A stretch of 64,000 nucleotides of DNA from Blastocystis sp. Blastoise (GCA_039096225.1 JBBPEB010000002.1:1-64000), one strand, 5' to 3'. Positions 14,940-23,700 are shown, counted from the first letter of the stretch. Made by a program: numbers and translations. The notes: a model not told the origin generated them from the letters alone.

Positions 14940-15018
14940 CTTTTTAAATAATATATAACACTCCATTTATAAATATTTATTGAATTATATTATGTAGATA
15001 ATAAATTATGATGTCTAA
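7385..15018 (+). CDS. BEACH-domain protein (PH-BEACH, BEACH, WD40-like C-terminus), multi-exon
   Basis: The 3' half resolves cleanly into exons 10962-11132, 11307-11611, 11749-11988, 12141-12655, 12772-12857, 12968-13104, 13175-13346, 13549-13800, 13900-14098, 14216-14637, 14746-14907 and 14998-15018, with phases that agree at every junction. Exons 11307-11988 encode a PH-BEACH-like region. Exons 12141-13346 encode a near-complete BEACH domain with hallmark strings [68 protein letters not shown] and FGQCPSQLF. Later exons have propeller-like repeats, as in the neurobeachin/LvsA class. Such proteins act in vesicle trafficking, lysosome and autophagy pathways. Upstream exons from 7385 ([16 protein letters not shown]) are assigned by proximity and frame, and the true start is not located. 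The intron after 13346 begins GATATAT instead of GTATATAT. The last exon codes only six residues before TAA. Confidence 0.8.
9714..9782. repeat. (TA)n tract in an intron of the BEACH gene
   Basis: Uninterrupted TA dinucleotides between exon-like segments. They are typical of the introns of this genome, most of which consist of TA repeats between the two splice sites. Confidence 0.85.
13347..13548 (+). other. intron with non-canonical GA...AG boundaries
   Basis: Protein conservation at the end of the BEACH domain (QLFTTQH then PSRVELP) places the exon ends at 13346 and 13549. The intron therefore opens GATATATA and closes CTATAG. All the other introns mapped in this gene open GT. About 40 TA units follow the donor. 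A point change or repeat-length variation at the donor, an assembly error in the TA repeat, or a tolerated GA donor are all possible. Confidence 0.55.
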
Positions 15019-17087
15019 TAGTTTATATCAATTATCAGAATACTATACTATTTTCAAATTGTTTTATATTTCACTATATACATGGATTCAAACTCAACAA
15101 ATGAAAATATACTATATATATACTATTTTTATATTGTTTTCATATATTTTTATTCATATAATATAAATTATTTTTATTAAATAATAATTTATGTTTGGTT
15201 TTATGTTTTTCAATTGTTAAAGATATTTTTTAAAGTAATTTTGTTTATATTTTCATACATATATCTGAGACACGCTTTATATAAAGATATTTCATAGAAT
15301 TGAAATCATTTAGAAATATTTTTTTAAGAAATCTCAGCATTAATTGGTAATGTTGCAACAATTCAAACTCTTTATTATTGGATGCTGTTGATTACAAATA
15401 TATGATCTACTATGACATAATTAATGTAGTTTTTAATAAGACCAATACATCATTTCACAATTAACTCTAGTCAGAACTAAAACTATATATTTAAATTAGC
15501 GTGATTTTGATTTGATAACTACCTGTATCAACATATAAAACAAAATCTTAAACTAGGTCTTTTATTTGCAACATTTGTTCGAGAATGGAGAGAAATATTT
15601 AAAAAAAAAACACTATACTGTAATTATCACTTGTTTACATGTCTGTGATTAACCTTATAATCTCAATTTGTTTATAATATAAACTCTCAGTGACTTTAAT
15701 TTAATTTGATTGTTGTCAGTCATTTTTAACATTTTCCTTCTAATTTCTATTTTTAACTAAGGGAAGGCCGAATTTCCGTGTTTTTCATTTTCTGCCAGCC
15801 ATACTAGCAAACCTGAGCTGTCGAGTCCACTCGGGATGGAAAAACTATTTAAAAAAACTTTTGCAGTATCCTTAAAAGGGGCCTCTAGTATATATGGGGG
15901 AAGATACTTTTTAAAAAATCCTTTATAAGAGTATCATATATGACTTTTTTACCAGTATAAGTGATTATTATCACTTATTTTTTGTATATTGATATATTAT
16001 ATATATTATATATATGATATATTCATATAATATGTCTTTGGTGGTTAACCAAAAAGTAAATGTGTTTGTAATCGTGTGTGTTTTTATTTCTTGTTTTGTT
16101 TTAATTTGTTTGATATATACTTGGATATGTCATATATGTGTTTATAAATTAAATAATATTTTTTGCTACCCGTCTACTTAATAAAAAAATATTTTTTTGT
16201 AGTATGGTCAACTCAGCTAGTAAATGTGGGAATACCGACATTGTTTCCAGTATTCGCCACTTTTATATGCCGCTAATACTCGTTGTCACGCCTCCCTGTA
16301 TTACTCGACATATACGGCATTCTCGGCATATAGCCGATACCTGTCGATGATAAAAGACCGTCAAAAAGCAATATCGCGATACACCCGACAAATGGTCGCT
16401 TTCGCCCATAATTAAAAATAAAATAATAATTTTAATAGACATATATATAGACTAATATATAATATTATAAAAAAGTCAACAATAAATATTTTTTTGCCAA
16501 AAAATAATAAATTTATTGAATATAGTCTATATATATAATAATAAATTTTATTTCTTTTTAATTTTTTTATTTATTTATATATATATTTTATATATATATT
16601 TAAAACTAAAAAATTCAAAAGGAATTAAAAGGCGTATTGACCTATGACTGTATAAAACAAATTTGTTTAATCTTAACATTGCTTATTTTTAATATTTTTT
16701 GTATTTTACGCTTACGTGATCAATATACGTTGTATGACACGACAGGAGTTCGACAGTGTCTAAATTTTTAAAAACGTCAAATAAATTACAAACTGATTCA
16801 CTTCTCAAAAAAATTATTTTGGCTCTAAATATGTCAGTAGTCAGTGTTATATGCCTCTGAATGTGTTAATGGCATTTAAAATAAAAAAGTAGTTAGGTAT
16901 ATTGGGAATCATGCGCCAATTGTGCTTATTCATAATTTTAAGCAGAGTAAACTGAGTAGCACATATGTCTAAATTATGATAATACGTTATTATTATAATA
17001 AACGCTTTATTAATGAGTGAACATGACTTATCAAAAATTTGTTTTTTGTAGTTATTATTGCTAAGCTTGAAAATTGTTTTAATATTA
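15019..17087. other. intergenic region between host gene and provirus, with a GC-richer island
   Basis: No gene is supported. About 15765-15905 and 16204-16413 are clearly richer in G and C than the surroundings. The second contains a 63-codon plus-strand frame (16224-16415) with several CG dinucleotides and short inverted motifs (CGGCAT, ATAGCCG). These may be remnants of transposons or captured DNA, but I recognise no family. Confidence 0.4.
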
Positions 17088-17203
17088 ATTCTTCCGTTCT
17101 TCGAACTGCAGAAGGGGGTATGCAAACCCCGCATAGAGTCTGCGCGACGCGCGCAGCCATAAGCGGGGAAGTCATCCCCCCTTTTTGTTCTCGACGGAAG
17201 AAT
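17088..17203. repeat. 116-nt GC-rich terminal palindrome, copy 1
   Basis: The outermost 10 bases ATTCTTCCGT pair with ACGGAAGAAT at the inner end. Between them GGGGG/CCCCCC, CCCCGC/GCGGGG and CTGCGCG/CGCGCAG segments also pair, leaving ACG as the apical loop. The high GC content contrasts sharply with the surrounding DNA. The same 116 bases occur at 42108-42223 (inverted) and 61497-61612. Confidence 0.9.
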
Positions 17204-17250
17204 TAATAACATTTCTGAAGTAAAATAACCATGGGAGTGTAGGGTAGTGT

Positions 17251-17535
17251 GTGTGTATTTTTATTTTTCCCCATGTTTATTTATTTTTAATTTATTTGTG
17301 TTCCGATTCCAACGTGAAACGTAAAGTGATCAAGGAGAAACTCATAGTAATCATAAAAGAAATAAAATACACAGTCCAACCCTCCCCTTTACAGGGAATA
17401 TTCATGGGAAATGGCTCCATCGTTGGTAAAGTGAGTAAAATAATCACGGGAATACAGAAAGAAATACGAAAAGAAGCACAGAATGTGCTAAATAAGCACA
17501 CACCCCGACCCTCCCTTTATATAGAGAAAAGATGA
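17251..17535 (+). other. 94-codon open frame inside the terminal repeat (doubtful gene)
   Basis: The frame starts at ATG 17251 and ends at TGA. It has a hydrophobic N-terminus and a Lys/Glu-rich middle. It is present in the inverted copy (41776-42060) and, with a few substitutions and no frame change, in provirus B (61660-61944). Frame preservation could simply reflect the near-identity of the repeats. No promoter array precedes it and it ends in TGA, unlike most viral genes here. I consider it unproven. Confidence 0.2.
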
Positions 17536-17678
17536 AATGGATGGTTCTATCTAAAAAGAAATAATAAAAATAATCACGGGAATATATAAAATAAAAATGT
17601 ATGTATAGTGATCAATAAATAATATAAAAAGTCATGATAATCATAAAAAAATATATATAAAAAGAGTAAAGTGATCAA
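17325..17678. promoter_or_regulatory. three AGTGATCAA iteron-like repeats in the terminal repeat
   Basis: AGTGATCAA occurs at 17325-17333, 17607-17615 and 17670-17678. The first and third extend as GTAAAGTGATCAAGG. The core TGATCA is itself palindromic. By inverted symmetry the same three sites lie in the right repeat, and they recur in provirus B. Spaced short repeats near a viral terminus often bind replication or recombination proteins. That role is inference only. Confidence 0.4.
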
Positions 17679-17807
17679 GGTATGTATTTATAGTGGGTGA
17701 AAGAAAAGCTGGTGGTGGTGTGGTCTTGTAAAAAGATGTACCCACCACCACGATTATAACGAGAGACTTTTGGAAACATGAGCGACCGTTATGGAAAAAT
17801 ATAAATT

Positions 17808-17845
17808 TTCGAGAACATTCTATAACATTCTCGAAACTTCTAGAA
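17808..17845 (+). promoter_or_regulatory. heat-shock-element-like TTCnnGAA array, left end
   Basis: Alternating TTC and GAA triplets at 5-base steps from 17808 to 17845, eight positions with one degenerate (TAA). It lies about 45 nt upstream of the small acidic gene at 17892. This phasing is the binding architecture of trimeric heat shock factor. Confidence 0.65.
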
Positions 17846-17891
17846 TAATAAAATTGTATTATTCGTTTTTTCTATTTTTATACTATTTATT

Positions 17892-18059
17892 ATGGATTCT
17901 CCAAAGCAATTTGCTCCAGATTATAAAGAAGGCAATTGGAAACCTTATGGAAATTTTGAAGTTGATGAATTAAGTGATAGTGATTCTGAAATGGATACTA
18001 TTAAAACTGAAAGTGAGGATGATTATGAAGATTATATAAGAAATTTTATTGATTTTTAA
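17892..18059 (+). CDS. small acidic viral protein, 55 residues
   Basis: The frame starts MDSPKQFAPDY and ends in NFIDF before TAA. The middle is strongly acidic (a DELSDSDSEMD stretch, then EDDYEDY), with aromatic residues spaced along it. A homologue of 56 residues sits at the same place in provirus B (62438-62608). It has a length change of one codon in the acidic part and otherwise conserved ends, which supports a real gene. It is the first gene inside the left terminal repeat, directly behind a TTCnnGAA array, and a TTGTTTAGTT motif follows its stop by 28 nt. Function is unknown. An acidic transactivator, DNA mimic or histone-binding role would fit the composition but is not shown. Confidence 0.75.
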   Translation: MDSPKQFAPDYKEGNWKPYGNFEVDELSDSDSEMDTIKTESEDDYEDYIRNFIDF

Positions 18060-18075
18060 ATTAACGTTTATAAAT

Positions 18076-18085
18076 AACAAAACAA
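18076..18085 (-). terminator. TTGTTTTGTT 3'-end motif
   Basis: Reads TTGTTTTGTT on the minus strand, 48 nt past the stop of the 494-residue gene. The convergent plus-strand gene has the variant TTGTTTAGTT at 18087-18096. Confidence 0.6.
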
Positions 18086-18133
18086 ATTGTTTAGTTTTTA
18101 AAAATAATAATAAATAAAACAAATTAAAATTAA

Positions 18134-19618
18134 CTAATGTTTTCTACGTTTATTTCTTAATTTTTTATTTTTTGAAATACGTCTTTTTCTACGTAATCCA
18201 TTACCTTCTTCGAGATCATAAAATACCTCACCATCATCTTCATCAAATGATTGAAATTCATCATCTTCTTTTTTATTTCTTTTATTTTCAAGAGTGACAT
18301 TTTCTACTGGATTAGAAATAGGTGCTACAGGTGTAATATTTGGAGTGAAATTATTCGTGATTGCTTGAGACATTGGAACAGTATCAGGTAAAGGAACAGT
18401 AGGATCATTCATAAGAGGAATTAAATTTGGAGGATTTGAATCTTCAATAGTAATATTATGAATATTTTCTTGTGTTAGAGTATCAGGAGTAGATGAAGAA
18501 GTTGGTATAACATTATTATTTGCTTCTATTGGATTTTTTGTTTGTGGTATTTCTTCCTCTGGATTCTTACCAAATAAAAATCCAGAAAAAGTATTGTATA
18601 AATTATTTACACCACTAACAACAGAGTTTGCAACTTTTTTAACACCATTAACAATTGGTGTTCCTACATTTGTTGCAGTATTAACAACTTTATTAACGAA
18701 TGTTGGGTTTTCTGCATAGGGAATATAATTATTATGAAATGTTTTTGCTTGATCTTCTAAAGATTTACTTTTGTTAAGTCTTTGTTGTTTCGTATCATTA
18801 CCTGACATATGAGCAAATCTAAAATAGTTATCAGCTAATAATTTATTCTTTTTCTTAGCTTCATTATCATCAGTTAATTTCCAATTATCATATAAATTAT
18901 TTCTATCACTTACAAGTTTTCCTTTAATATCATTGAATCCTTCTTTTGGATCAACATTAATATCTCTCCACCAATTCTTGAGATCTTTGAATTTATTTGC
19001 ACCATAATCAACAGCATTACTTATTCCATGAGTGATGTTATTAATACCTCCAGTTAATTTATCAGACACATTGTATACATCACTTACAGTGTGATAAATA
19101 TTAGAAAATAAATTACCACCTCTAGAATATAAGTAACCATCACGATCTCTTTTAGTAAAATCAATAGCACTATCAATTGTACGAGGATTTAATAATCTAG
19201 AATATTTAGAATAATCAGACATATGATTTTGTTTCATATAAGGTAAGACATAATCATGAGCATAAATAAGTTTTCTTGTAAAGTTCTTTGGAATTCTACC
19301 ATCAGGTAATAACCCAGATCCTTCATCTATTGGTTCACTTTCTTCTGATTCTTCTAATGAATTTTGTATAACATCTTGTCTGGTTTCTGACAAATATGAA
19401 TAGAATGGATTTGACGTTGCTCTATTAACCATATTACTTTCTATTCGCTTAACAGCAGCTAAAGAATTAGGAGCAATAGAATAATTAATTGGATGACGTT
19501 CTTCTCCATCAGGAATAGATCCTGGAACAATATAATTTCGATATTCATGACCAGTAGCACGATGATTTACGCCTACTAATCCTTTATTTGAAACATTTAA
19601 TCTAGCACTTTGTATCAT
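18134..19618 (-). CDS. putative virion core/cement protein with amphipathic segments and basic tail, 494 residues
   Basis: The N-terminus (residues 15-55) has an ATGHEYRNY...APNS...IES pattern that recurs in the 575-residue protein at 37568-39295. Residues about 170-235 and 310-350 form Gly/Asn/Val-rich amphipathic stretches. Pro/Thr-rich repeats follow near 365-450, and the end is a Lys/Arg tail after GNG (LRRKRR onward). The first half also carries EGSGLL. Such G-x-G sites next to basic or amphipathic segments resemble maturation-protease sites of adenovirus-like core proteins. It is the last gene of the minus-strand structural block and is conserved, with insertions and deletions, in provirus B. 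The stop codon is TAG. A membrane-active or genome-packing role is inference. Confidence 0.7.
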   Translation of the reverse strand: MIQSARLNVSNKGLVGVNHRATGHEYRNYIVPGSIPDGEERHPINYSIAPNSLAAVKRIESNMVNRATSNPFYSYLSETRQDVIQNSLEESEESEPIDEGSGLLPDGRIPKNFTRKLIYAHDYVLPYMKQNHMSDYSKYSRLLNPRTIDSAIDFTKRDRDGYLYSRGGNLFSNIYHTVSDVYNVSDKLTGGINNITHGISNAVDYGANKFKDLKNWWRDINVDPKEGFNDIKGKLVSDRNNLYDNWKLTDDNEAKKKNKLLADNYFRFAHMSGNDTKQQRLNKSKSLEDQAKTFHNNYIPYAENPTFVNKVVNTATNVGTPIVNGVKKVANSVVSGVNNLYNTFSGFLFGKNPEEEIPQTKNPIEANNNVIPTSSSTPDTLTQENIHNITIEDSNPPNLIPLMNDPTVPLPDTVPMSQAITNNFTPNITPVAPISNPVENVTLENKRNKKEDDEFQSFDEDDGEVFYDLEEGNGLRRKRRISKNKKLRNKRRKH

Positions 19619-19650
19619 TTAACTTTATTAAAAAAAAATATGACTCTTTT

Positions 19651-19660
19651 AACAAAACAA
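19651..19660 (-). terminator. TTGTTTTGTT 3'-end motif
   Basis: 85 nt past the stop of the coiled-coil gene ending at 19746, sense orientation. Confidence 0.55.
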
Positions 19661-19745
19661 AAACAAAGAAATTTAAAAAAAAATAACTTTATACATATTA
19701 ATATACAATCAAACAATATAAATATATAAGTATAACATATTAGGT

Positions 19746-20744
19746 CTAGTTGGTATCTGGTGATTCATCGTTTTCACCATTTGTAATAGCATGTGTCTTA
19801 TCAAACCCACTTTCATATGCTTTAAGAAATTGTGGTACAGTCATCGTTTCATAACCCCAATCGAAATAACCTTTTTCGTTTGCTTGAACCTTTACTTGAT
19901 TCTTCTCATAAAGAAGTATCCATCCAAAGAATCTTGGATCTGAGGTAACGACTTCCTTTTTCTTTCCTTTATCAATGATAGTAAATGTTACACCTGAATC
20001 AAGAATATCATAATGAGTACCTTGATCTGTAACTGTTTTCTTAACATCTTCAACATCATTTTGACGATTCTTTTCATTTTTATCAATCTTATTATTCAAA
20101 TTCTTATTATCTTTTTGACGATTACTTTCATTTGAATCCATTTTTGCATTCATATTAGTATTATCAGCATGTAAATTATCGTAGTTAGTTTTCATATCCT
20201 TTTTTAATGAAGCTGTTTCAGAATGAAGATCAGCGTTATTAGTCTTCGTTTGATCGTAAATATTATTCAATTTAGAGTTTAATTCTTGTTGCGCCTTTGT
20301 ATAGTATTGATAGTTTTCTTTATTTTGTTCAAATGCTTGTGAATTCAATCCATTTAATCCTTGTATAGATGATAATAACGTTTCAAATTGATAATTATTA
20401 GGATTACTAGCATCATACCATATCTTACTTGTAGTAGGAATACCATAATTCGTTTGCCATTGAGATAACATAGATGAGTATCTTGCAGTATCTCCATTAG
20501 CTTTAGCTGAATTCATAGTAGCTATAAACATATCTTCAGGTGATTGACCATGATTTCTTAATGCTTGAACTGCCATTGAGCTATACATAGATCCTTGTGC
20601 ATTAGGATCATGTGCTAATGGTTGTACTGGTTGTTCATCTTGACAAATATATGAATTGGGTAACCATGGATCCCAAGATTGTTTTTTCTGATTTCTTGAT
20701 AAAATATCATAGAGAGTTACACTATCTCCTAAATTACTTTGCAT
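19746..20744 (-). CDS. putative virion fibre-like coiled-coil protein, 332 residues
   Basis: Residues 1-150 are Gln/Asn/Ser-rich and may be globular. Residues about 150-245 are a long polar coiled coil with repeated Asn-Asp-Asn-Lys and Lys-Asn-Glu-Lys-Asn-Arg units in heptad-like spacing. Residues 246-332 form a compact aromatic C-terminal domain (VTFTIIDKGKKK, RFFGWILLYEKN, YFDWGYETM). A shaft with a C-terminal knob is typical of trimeric fibres or tail-like spikes, but no known family is recognised. It sits in the minus-strand structural block between two putative core proteins. Host-recognition is a plausible but unproven role. Confidence 0.6.
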   Translation of the reverse strand: MQSNLGDSVTLYDILSRNQKKQSWDPWLPNSYICQDEQPVQPLAHDPNAQGSMYSSMAVQALRNHGQSPEDMFIATMNSAKANGDTARYSSMLSQWQTNYGIPTTSKIWYDASNPNNYQFETLLSSIQGLNGLNSQAFEQNKENYQYYTKAQQELNSKLNNIYDQTKTNNADLHSETASLKKDMKTNYDNLHADNTNMNAKMDSNESNRQKDNKNLNNKIDKNEKNRQNDVEDVKKTVTDQGTHYDILDSGVTFTIIDKGKKKEVVTSDPRFFGWILLYEKNQVKVQANEKGYFDWGYETMTVPQFLKAYESGFDKTHAITNGENDESPDTN

Positions 20745-20776
20745 TATTTATTGTATTAATTTAAAAATAATTATAT

Positions 20777-20786
20777 AACAAAACAA
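20777..20786 (-). terminator. TTGTTTTGTT 3'-end motif
   Basis: 34 nt past the stop of the gene ending at 20821. Confidence 0.6.
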
Positions 20787-20820
20787 ATAATTAATTATGA
20801 AATAATAAAAGTTAAAATAA

Positions 20821-21858
20821 TTAATTTAAATGAAATTTTTTTAAGAAGAATTGAACAAGATTAATAATTAAATTAGTAGTAGTATCAAAGGATGTAGAGT
20901 TGACAAGAGCACCACCACAACGTTCAGCATTCTCTTTTGTAACACCACTTCCACTAGGATTTTTAAAATAGTTATCAGCAGTTTCTTTACGTTTCTTATC
21001 ATCATCAGTAGTAATCATATTATAAGCGAAATCAATAGGGATACCAAGAGAAGGATAATAGTATTTTAATGCATTCACTACAATAGGAACAATCGTTTTA
21101 ATAGTTTTAATAGCAGTATTCGCAATAATAGAATGCTTTTGTTTTGGATCCATAGGATATTCTTTATCGATAACGACATTAACAATATCACGTACAGACA
21201 CATGCTCATCATTTTTAGGTAATCGTTCTTTAATATCTTGTAATTTCTTTCTATTAGACTTTACATTATTAGAACGAATAGCCTTCTTAGCAATAATTCT
21301 TATTTGAGGAGTTACGAATTTACTTGTTTTCTTTTCTTTTTCTCGGTGACTCCCATGTTCTTTACGATGTTTCTGATGCCTTCTATGTATACCTTGACCA
21401 AATATATCATCATAATTTTCATCTTCAAGATTTGCATTATTATAATCTTTATCATCATCAGCCATCATTTTTCTTGTTATTCTCTTTGGTTGATAAGTAA
21501 CATCATCGTTATATAATTCATCATCTCTATTAGCATCTTCAATATGTTCTTCAAATTGTCTTTTCTTTTCTTCTTTTGCTTTTTCTTGACGTTTTTGTTC
21601 TTTACGTTTCTGATAATAATTATATCCAGCAAATGCTCCTAATGTACCTAAAATAGGTAATGCAGTATAGACACCATTTTTAAAATCAGCCCAATCAGCA
21701 TCTCTAGTTTGTTGTCTAACAATTTCTTCAAAGCCTGTTCCTCCATATCTTACATAACGTTTATGATAAAGATCACGTCTATTTGATTTTGGTGGTGATC
21801 CTCCAAATAATCGTGGATCACAATTTTGTTTTAAATATCTTTTTGTAATTGAACTCAT
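20821..21858 (-). CDS. putative minor virion protein with hydrophobic helix and protease-type cleavage sites, 345 residues
   Basis: Residues 64-82 form a hydrophobic helix (VYTALPILGTLGAFAGYNYY region), followed by a highly charged Lys/Glu/Arg coiled segment (83-115). IFGQG then precedes a His/Arg-rich stretch. The I-x-G-x-G pattern equals the consensus recognised by adenain-type proteases. A second such spot is SGSGVT, followed by CGGALV near residue 316. The C-terminal part has two amphipathic helices. The layout (membrane helix, cleavable linker, basic region) resembles adenovirus-type minor capsid proteins, without detectable sequence homology. It lies between the fibre-like protein and the packaging ATPase. 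The start codon abuts the 3'-end motif of the upstream gene, leaving essentially no 5' leader beyond it. Confidence 0.6.
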   Translation of the reverse strand: MSSITKRYLKQNCDPRLFGGSPPKSNRRDLYHKRYVRYGGTGFEEIVRQQTRDADWADFKNGVYTALPILGTLGAFAGYNYYQKRKEQKRQEKAKEEKKRQFEEHIEDANRDDELYNDDVTYQPKRITRKMMADDDKDYNNANLEDENYDDIFGQGIHRRHQKHRKEHGSHREKEKKTSKFVTPQIRIIAKKAIRSNNVKSNRKKLQDIKERLPKNDEHVSVRDIVNVVIDKEYPMDPKQKHSIIANTAIKTIKTIVPIVVNALKYYYPSLGIPIDFAYNMITTDDDKKRKETADNYFKNPSGSGVTKENAERCGGALVNSTSFDTTTNLIINLVQFFLKKFHLN

Positions 21859-21868
21859 AACAAAACAA
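21859..21868 (-). terminator. TTGTTTTGTT 3'-end motif
   Basis: 43 nt past the ATPase stop and directly adjacent to the ATG of the next gene. Confidence 0.6.
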
Positions 21869-21911
21869 TAAAATAATTATGGTTTATTTAACAAATTAAA
21901 ATATAAAAAAA

Positions 21912-22949
21912 TTAATGAAAAGAAGGATAACCAGAATAATGTTTTTTATTTAAATAAGGATTGAAAATGCGTCGTTGACTATCTTGTATGATTTGATCTT
22001 GTATGATTTGTAAGATGGATTCTTTAGGTTTATCTTTTTCATCTCGTTCAATACCTTTCAATGAGACTTCTTCTTCAACAGGTAAAAACTTCTTCATTTT
22101 CTTTTCATATGTAGATATATGTTCATTAGGACGTTTAATGCCACTACCTGATGCTTCACCTTGTTCTTCTCGTTTCTCTTTTTCACTATCTTCTTCTGTC
22201 CATTTTCGTTTCTTTACCATCTTATATACATTCTGTTTACTACCACAATCAGGATTAGTCCATATCGTTAAATCATCACTACCTTGTTTTAACATAAAGA
22301 ATTGATGTGGATCATTCATTAATTCTTCATCTGTAAGAATTTCATTTAAATTTGATGGCATAATCTTTAATTTATCTGGTAAGAATCCAGGATCACGTTT
22401 TAAGATTTGACTATTAATAAAGAAATGAGATACTTGACTTAATATAGATTGATTGGTAACATCTGTATGACTTTGAAGACATATAATAGCATTCTGTTTA
22501 TAATGACGACCTTTAGATAATATAGATACAATCAATTGTTTGGTTTGTCTAGATAATGGATAGATATCATCCAATACAATAAAATTATGTTCTGGTAATT
22601 TATATGTATTGACTAATTCATCAACAGTTTTAATCTTTTTAAATTTATCATCTACAGAATCATACCATTTATAATCAATTCCAGCATGTTCACAAATATC
22701 TTGAAAGGATGTATAACATTCATTCTTATTGGATGCATCAGGACAAATTACTGTGACTTGTTTATATTTATTTTTAAGATCCATGGAACATAAGAGATTC
22801 ACAGTTAAGAAAGATTTTCCTGAGAATGTTCTTGCAATAATCAATATAAATTTTGATTCATATGTTTTATGATGTGATTTTCCATATTTAAATTCTAAGA
22901 CTCCACATCCTTTACGTGTTTCTTTTAATGGATTTATTTTATTCACCAT
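21912..22949 (-). CDS. FtsK/HerA-type genome packaging ATPase, 345 residues
   Basis: A P-loop at about residues 37-46 (ARTFSGKSF, the Walker A GKS) follows a short N-terminal strand. Walker B is seen as NFIVLDDIYP near residue 125. An arginine-rich GRHYKQNAIICLQSH segment follows, typical of the A32/FtsK-HerA packaging ATPases of Polintons, virophages and large DNA viruses. The C-terminal third is a charged extension containing ASGSGIKR, a possible maturation site, and is longer than the usual family core. It pumps viral DNA into preformed capsids. It is followed upstream by minor and major capsid genes, the usual morphogenesis gene neighbourhood of this group. Confidence 0.88.
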   Translation of the reverse strand: MVNKINPLKETRKGCGVLEFKYGKSHHKTYESKFILIIARTFSGKSFLTVNLLCSMDLKNKYKQVTVICPDASNKNECYTSFQDICEHAGIDYKWYDSVDDKFKKIKTVDELVNTYKLPEHNFIVLDDIYPLSRQTKQLIVSILSKGRHYKQNAIICLQSHTDVTNQSILSQVSHFFINSQILKRDPGFLPDKLKIMPSNLNEILTDEELMNDPHQFFMLKQGSDDLTIWTNPDCGSKQNVYKMVKKRKWTEEDSEKEKREEQGEASGSGIKRPNEHISTYEKKMKKFLPVEEEVSLKGIERDEKDKPKESILQIIQDQIIQDSQRRIFNPYLNKKHYSGYPSFH

Positions 22950-22966
22950 TTTATATGATTTTAATC

Positions 22967-22976
22967 AACAAAACAA
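22967..22976 (-). terminator. TTGTTTTGTT 3'-end motif
   Basis: 43 nt past the stop of the minor capsid gene. Confidence 0.6.
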
Positions 22977-23019
22977 AAAAAATAATTAATGATAAGTTAA
23001 AGATAAATAAATGATTTTA

Positions 23020-23700
23020 TTAAGATGCAGTAAAGTATATATAAAGATTTGTATTCGATAAATCAATTGGATTATTTAATTGATCATATATTTCCCATTG
23101 GATATCTGTATATTTACCATCAATACATGGAATAGATAAATCACTTAAAGCAAATGTATTATCAAATCCTTGTTTAGCATATAAAGGAATAGAAATCAAA
23201 TCATTATCTTTATTAATAATATCACAATACACACGTAACATATAGATCTTATACCATGAAATATTCTTGGATATATAATCATCAGTAAAAACGATAGGTT
23301 GGCTAGTATAATCCCAATAATAGGTTTTAATACCTAACAAATCAAACAATATTTTAGATTCATCTATTCTGTGTTGAGCATATGTTCCAAATGTTTTTGT
23401 TTCTTTATCATAATAATAAGCACAAGTCTTTCCATCTACTAATGATTTCATATTTTTTCCAATTTCAACAATTTTTTCTAAGAATTCTTCCAATGAATAG
23501 TTACCAGCTGGAAATGTATATTTTTGAAATGGGATAGATGCGGTATCATACAAAAGAAATTCAGGAATATTAATGATATCACTTGTATTCACTAATGTAT
23601 TGATATGAGTAATATTTTTACCTACTAAATCCAAAGTATAATTGAATTGTTCATGACAGATTTGACTTGTAATTTTACTTAGATGAGATATTGATGTCAT
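23020..23700 (-). CDS. putative minor capsid (penton) protein, 226 residues
   Basis: The protein is short, rich in predicted beta strands and acidic. The segment TFPAGNYSLEEFLEKI (about residues 60-76) matches the style of the PPG-x-Y-s-i-e-E-l motif found near the N-terminal part of Polinton and virophage penton proteins. Size and position, directly between the packaging ATPase and the major capsid gene, fit a single-jelly-roll penton. The same PPGDYIEDEF-like motif recurs in the large protein at 26782-29267. Assignment rests on context and this motif, and no catalytic residues are expected. Confidence 0.65.
   Translation of the reverse strand: MTSISHLSKITSQICHEQFNYTLDLVGKNITHINTLVNTSDIINIPEFLLYDTASIPFQKYTFPAGNYSLEEFLEKIVEIGKNMKSLVDGKTCAYYYDKETKTFGTYAQHRIDESKILFDLLGIKTYYWDYTSQPIVFTDDYISKNISWYKIYMLRVYCDIINKDNDLISIPLYAKQGFDNTFALSDLSIPCIDGKYTDIQWEIYDQLNNPIDLSNTNLYIYFTAS

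Larger units (their letters stand above)
17088..17845 (+). repeat. left terminal inverted repeat of provirus A
   Basis: It matches the reverse complement of 41466-42223 over 758 bases with about one substitution (AATAAGCAC versus AATAAACAC near 17493). From the outer end it contains a 116-nt palindrome, AATCACGGGAAT motifs (about 17450 and 17571), three AGTGATCAA repeats, a GGTGGTGGTG / CACCACCAC stem-loop at about 17711-17755, and at its inner edge a TTCnnGAA array. The repeat ends within that array, so both ends of the provirus share one promoter-like module. Confidence 0.97.

Noticed and set aside
21304-22305. Plus-strand frames of 70-100 codons opposite the structural genes
   Set aside because: Antisense shadows of well-supported genes, with skewed composition and no signals of their own.
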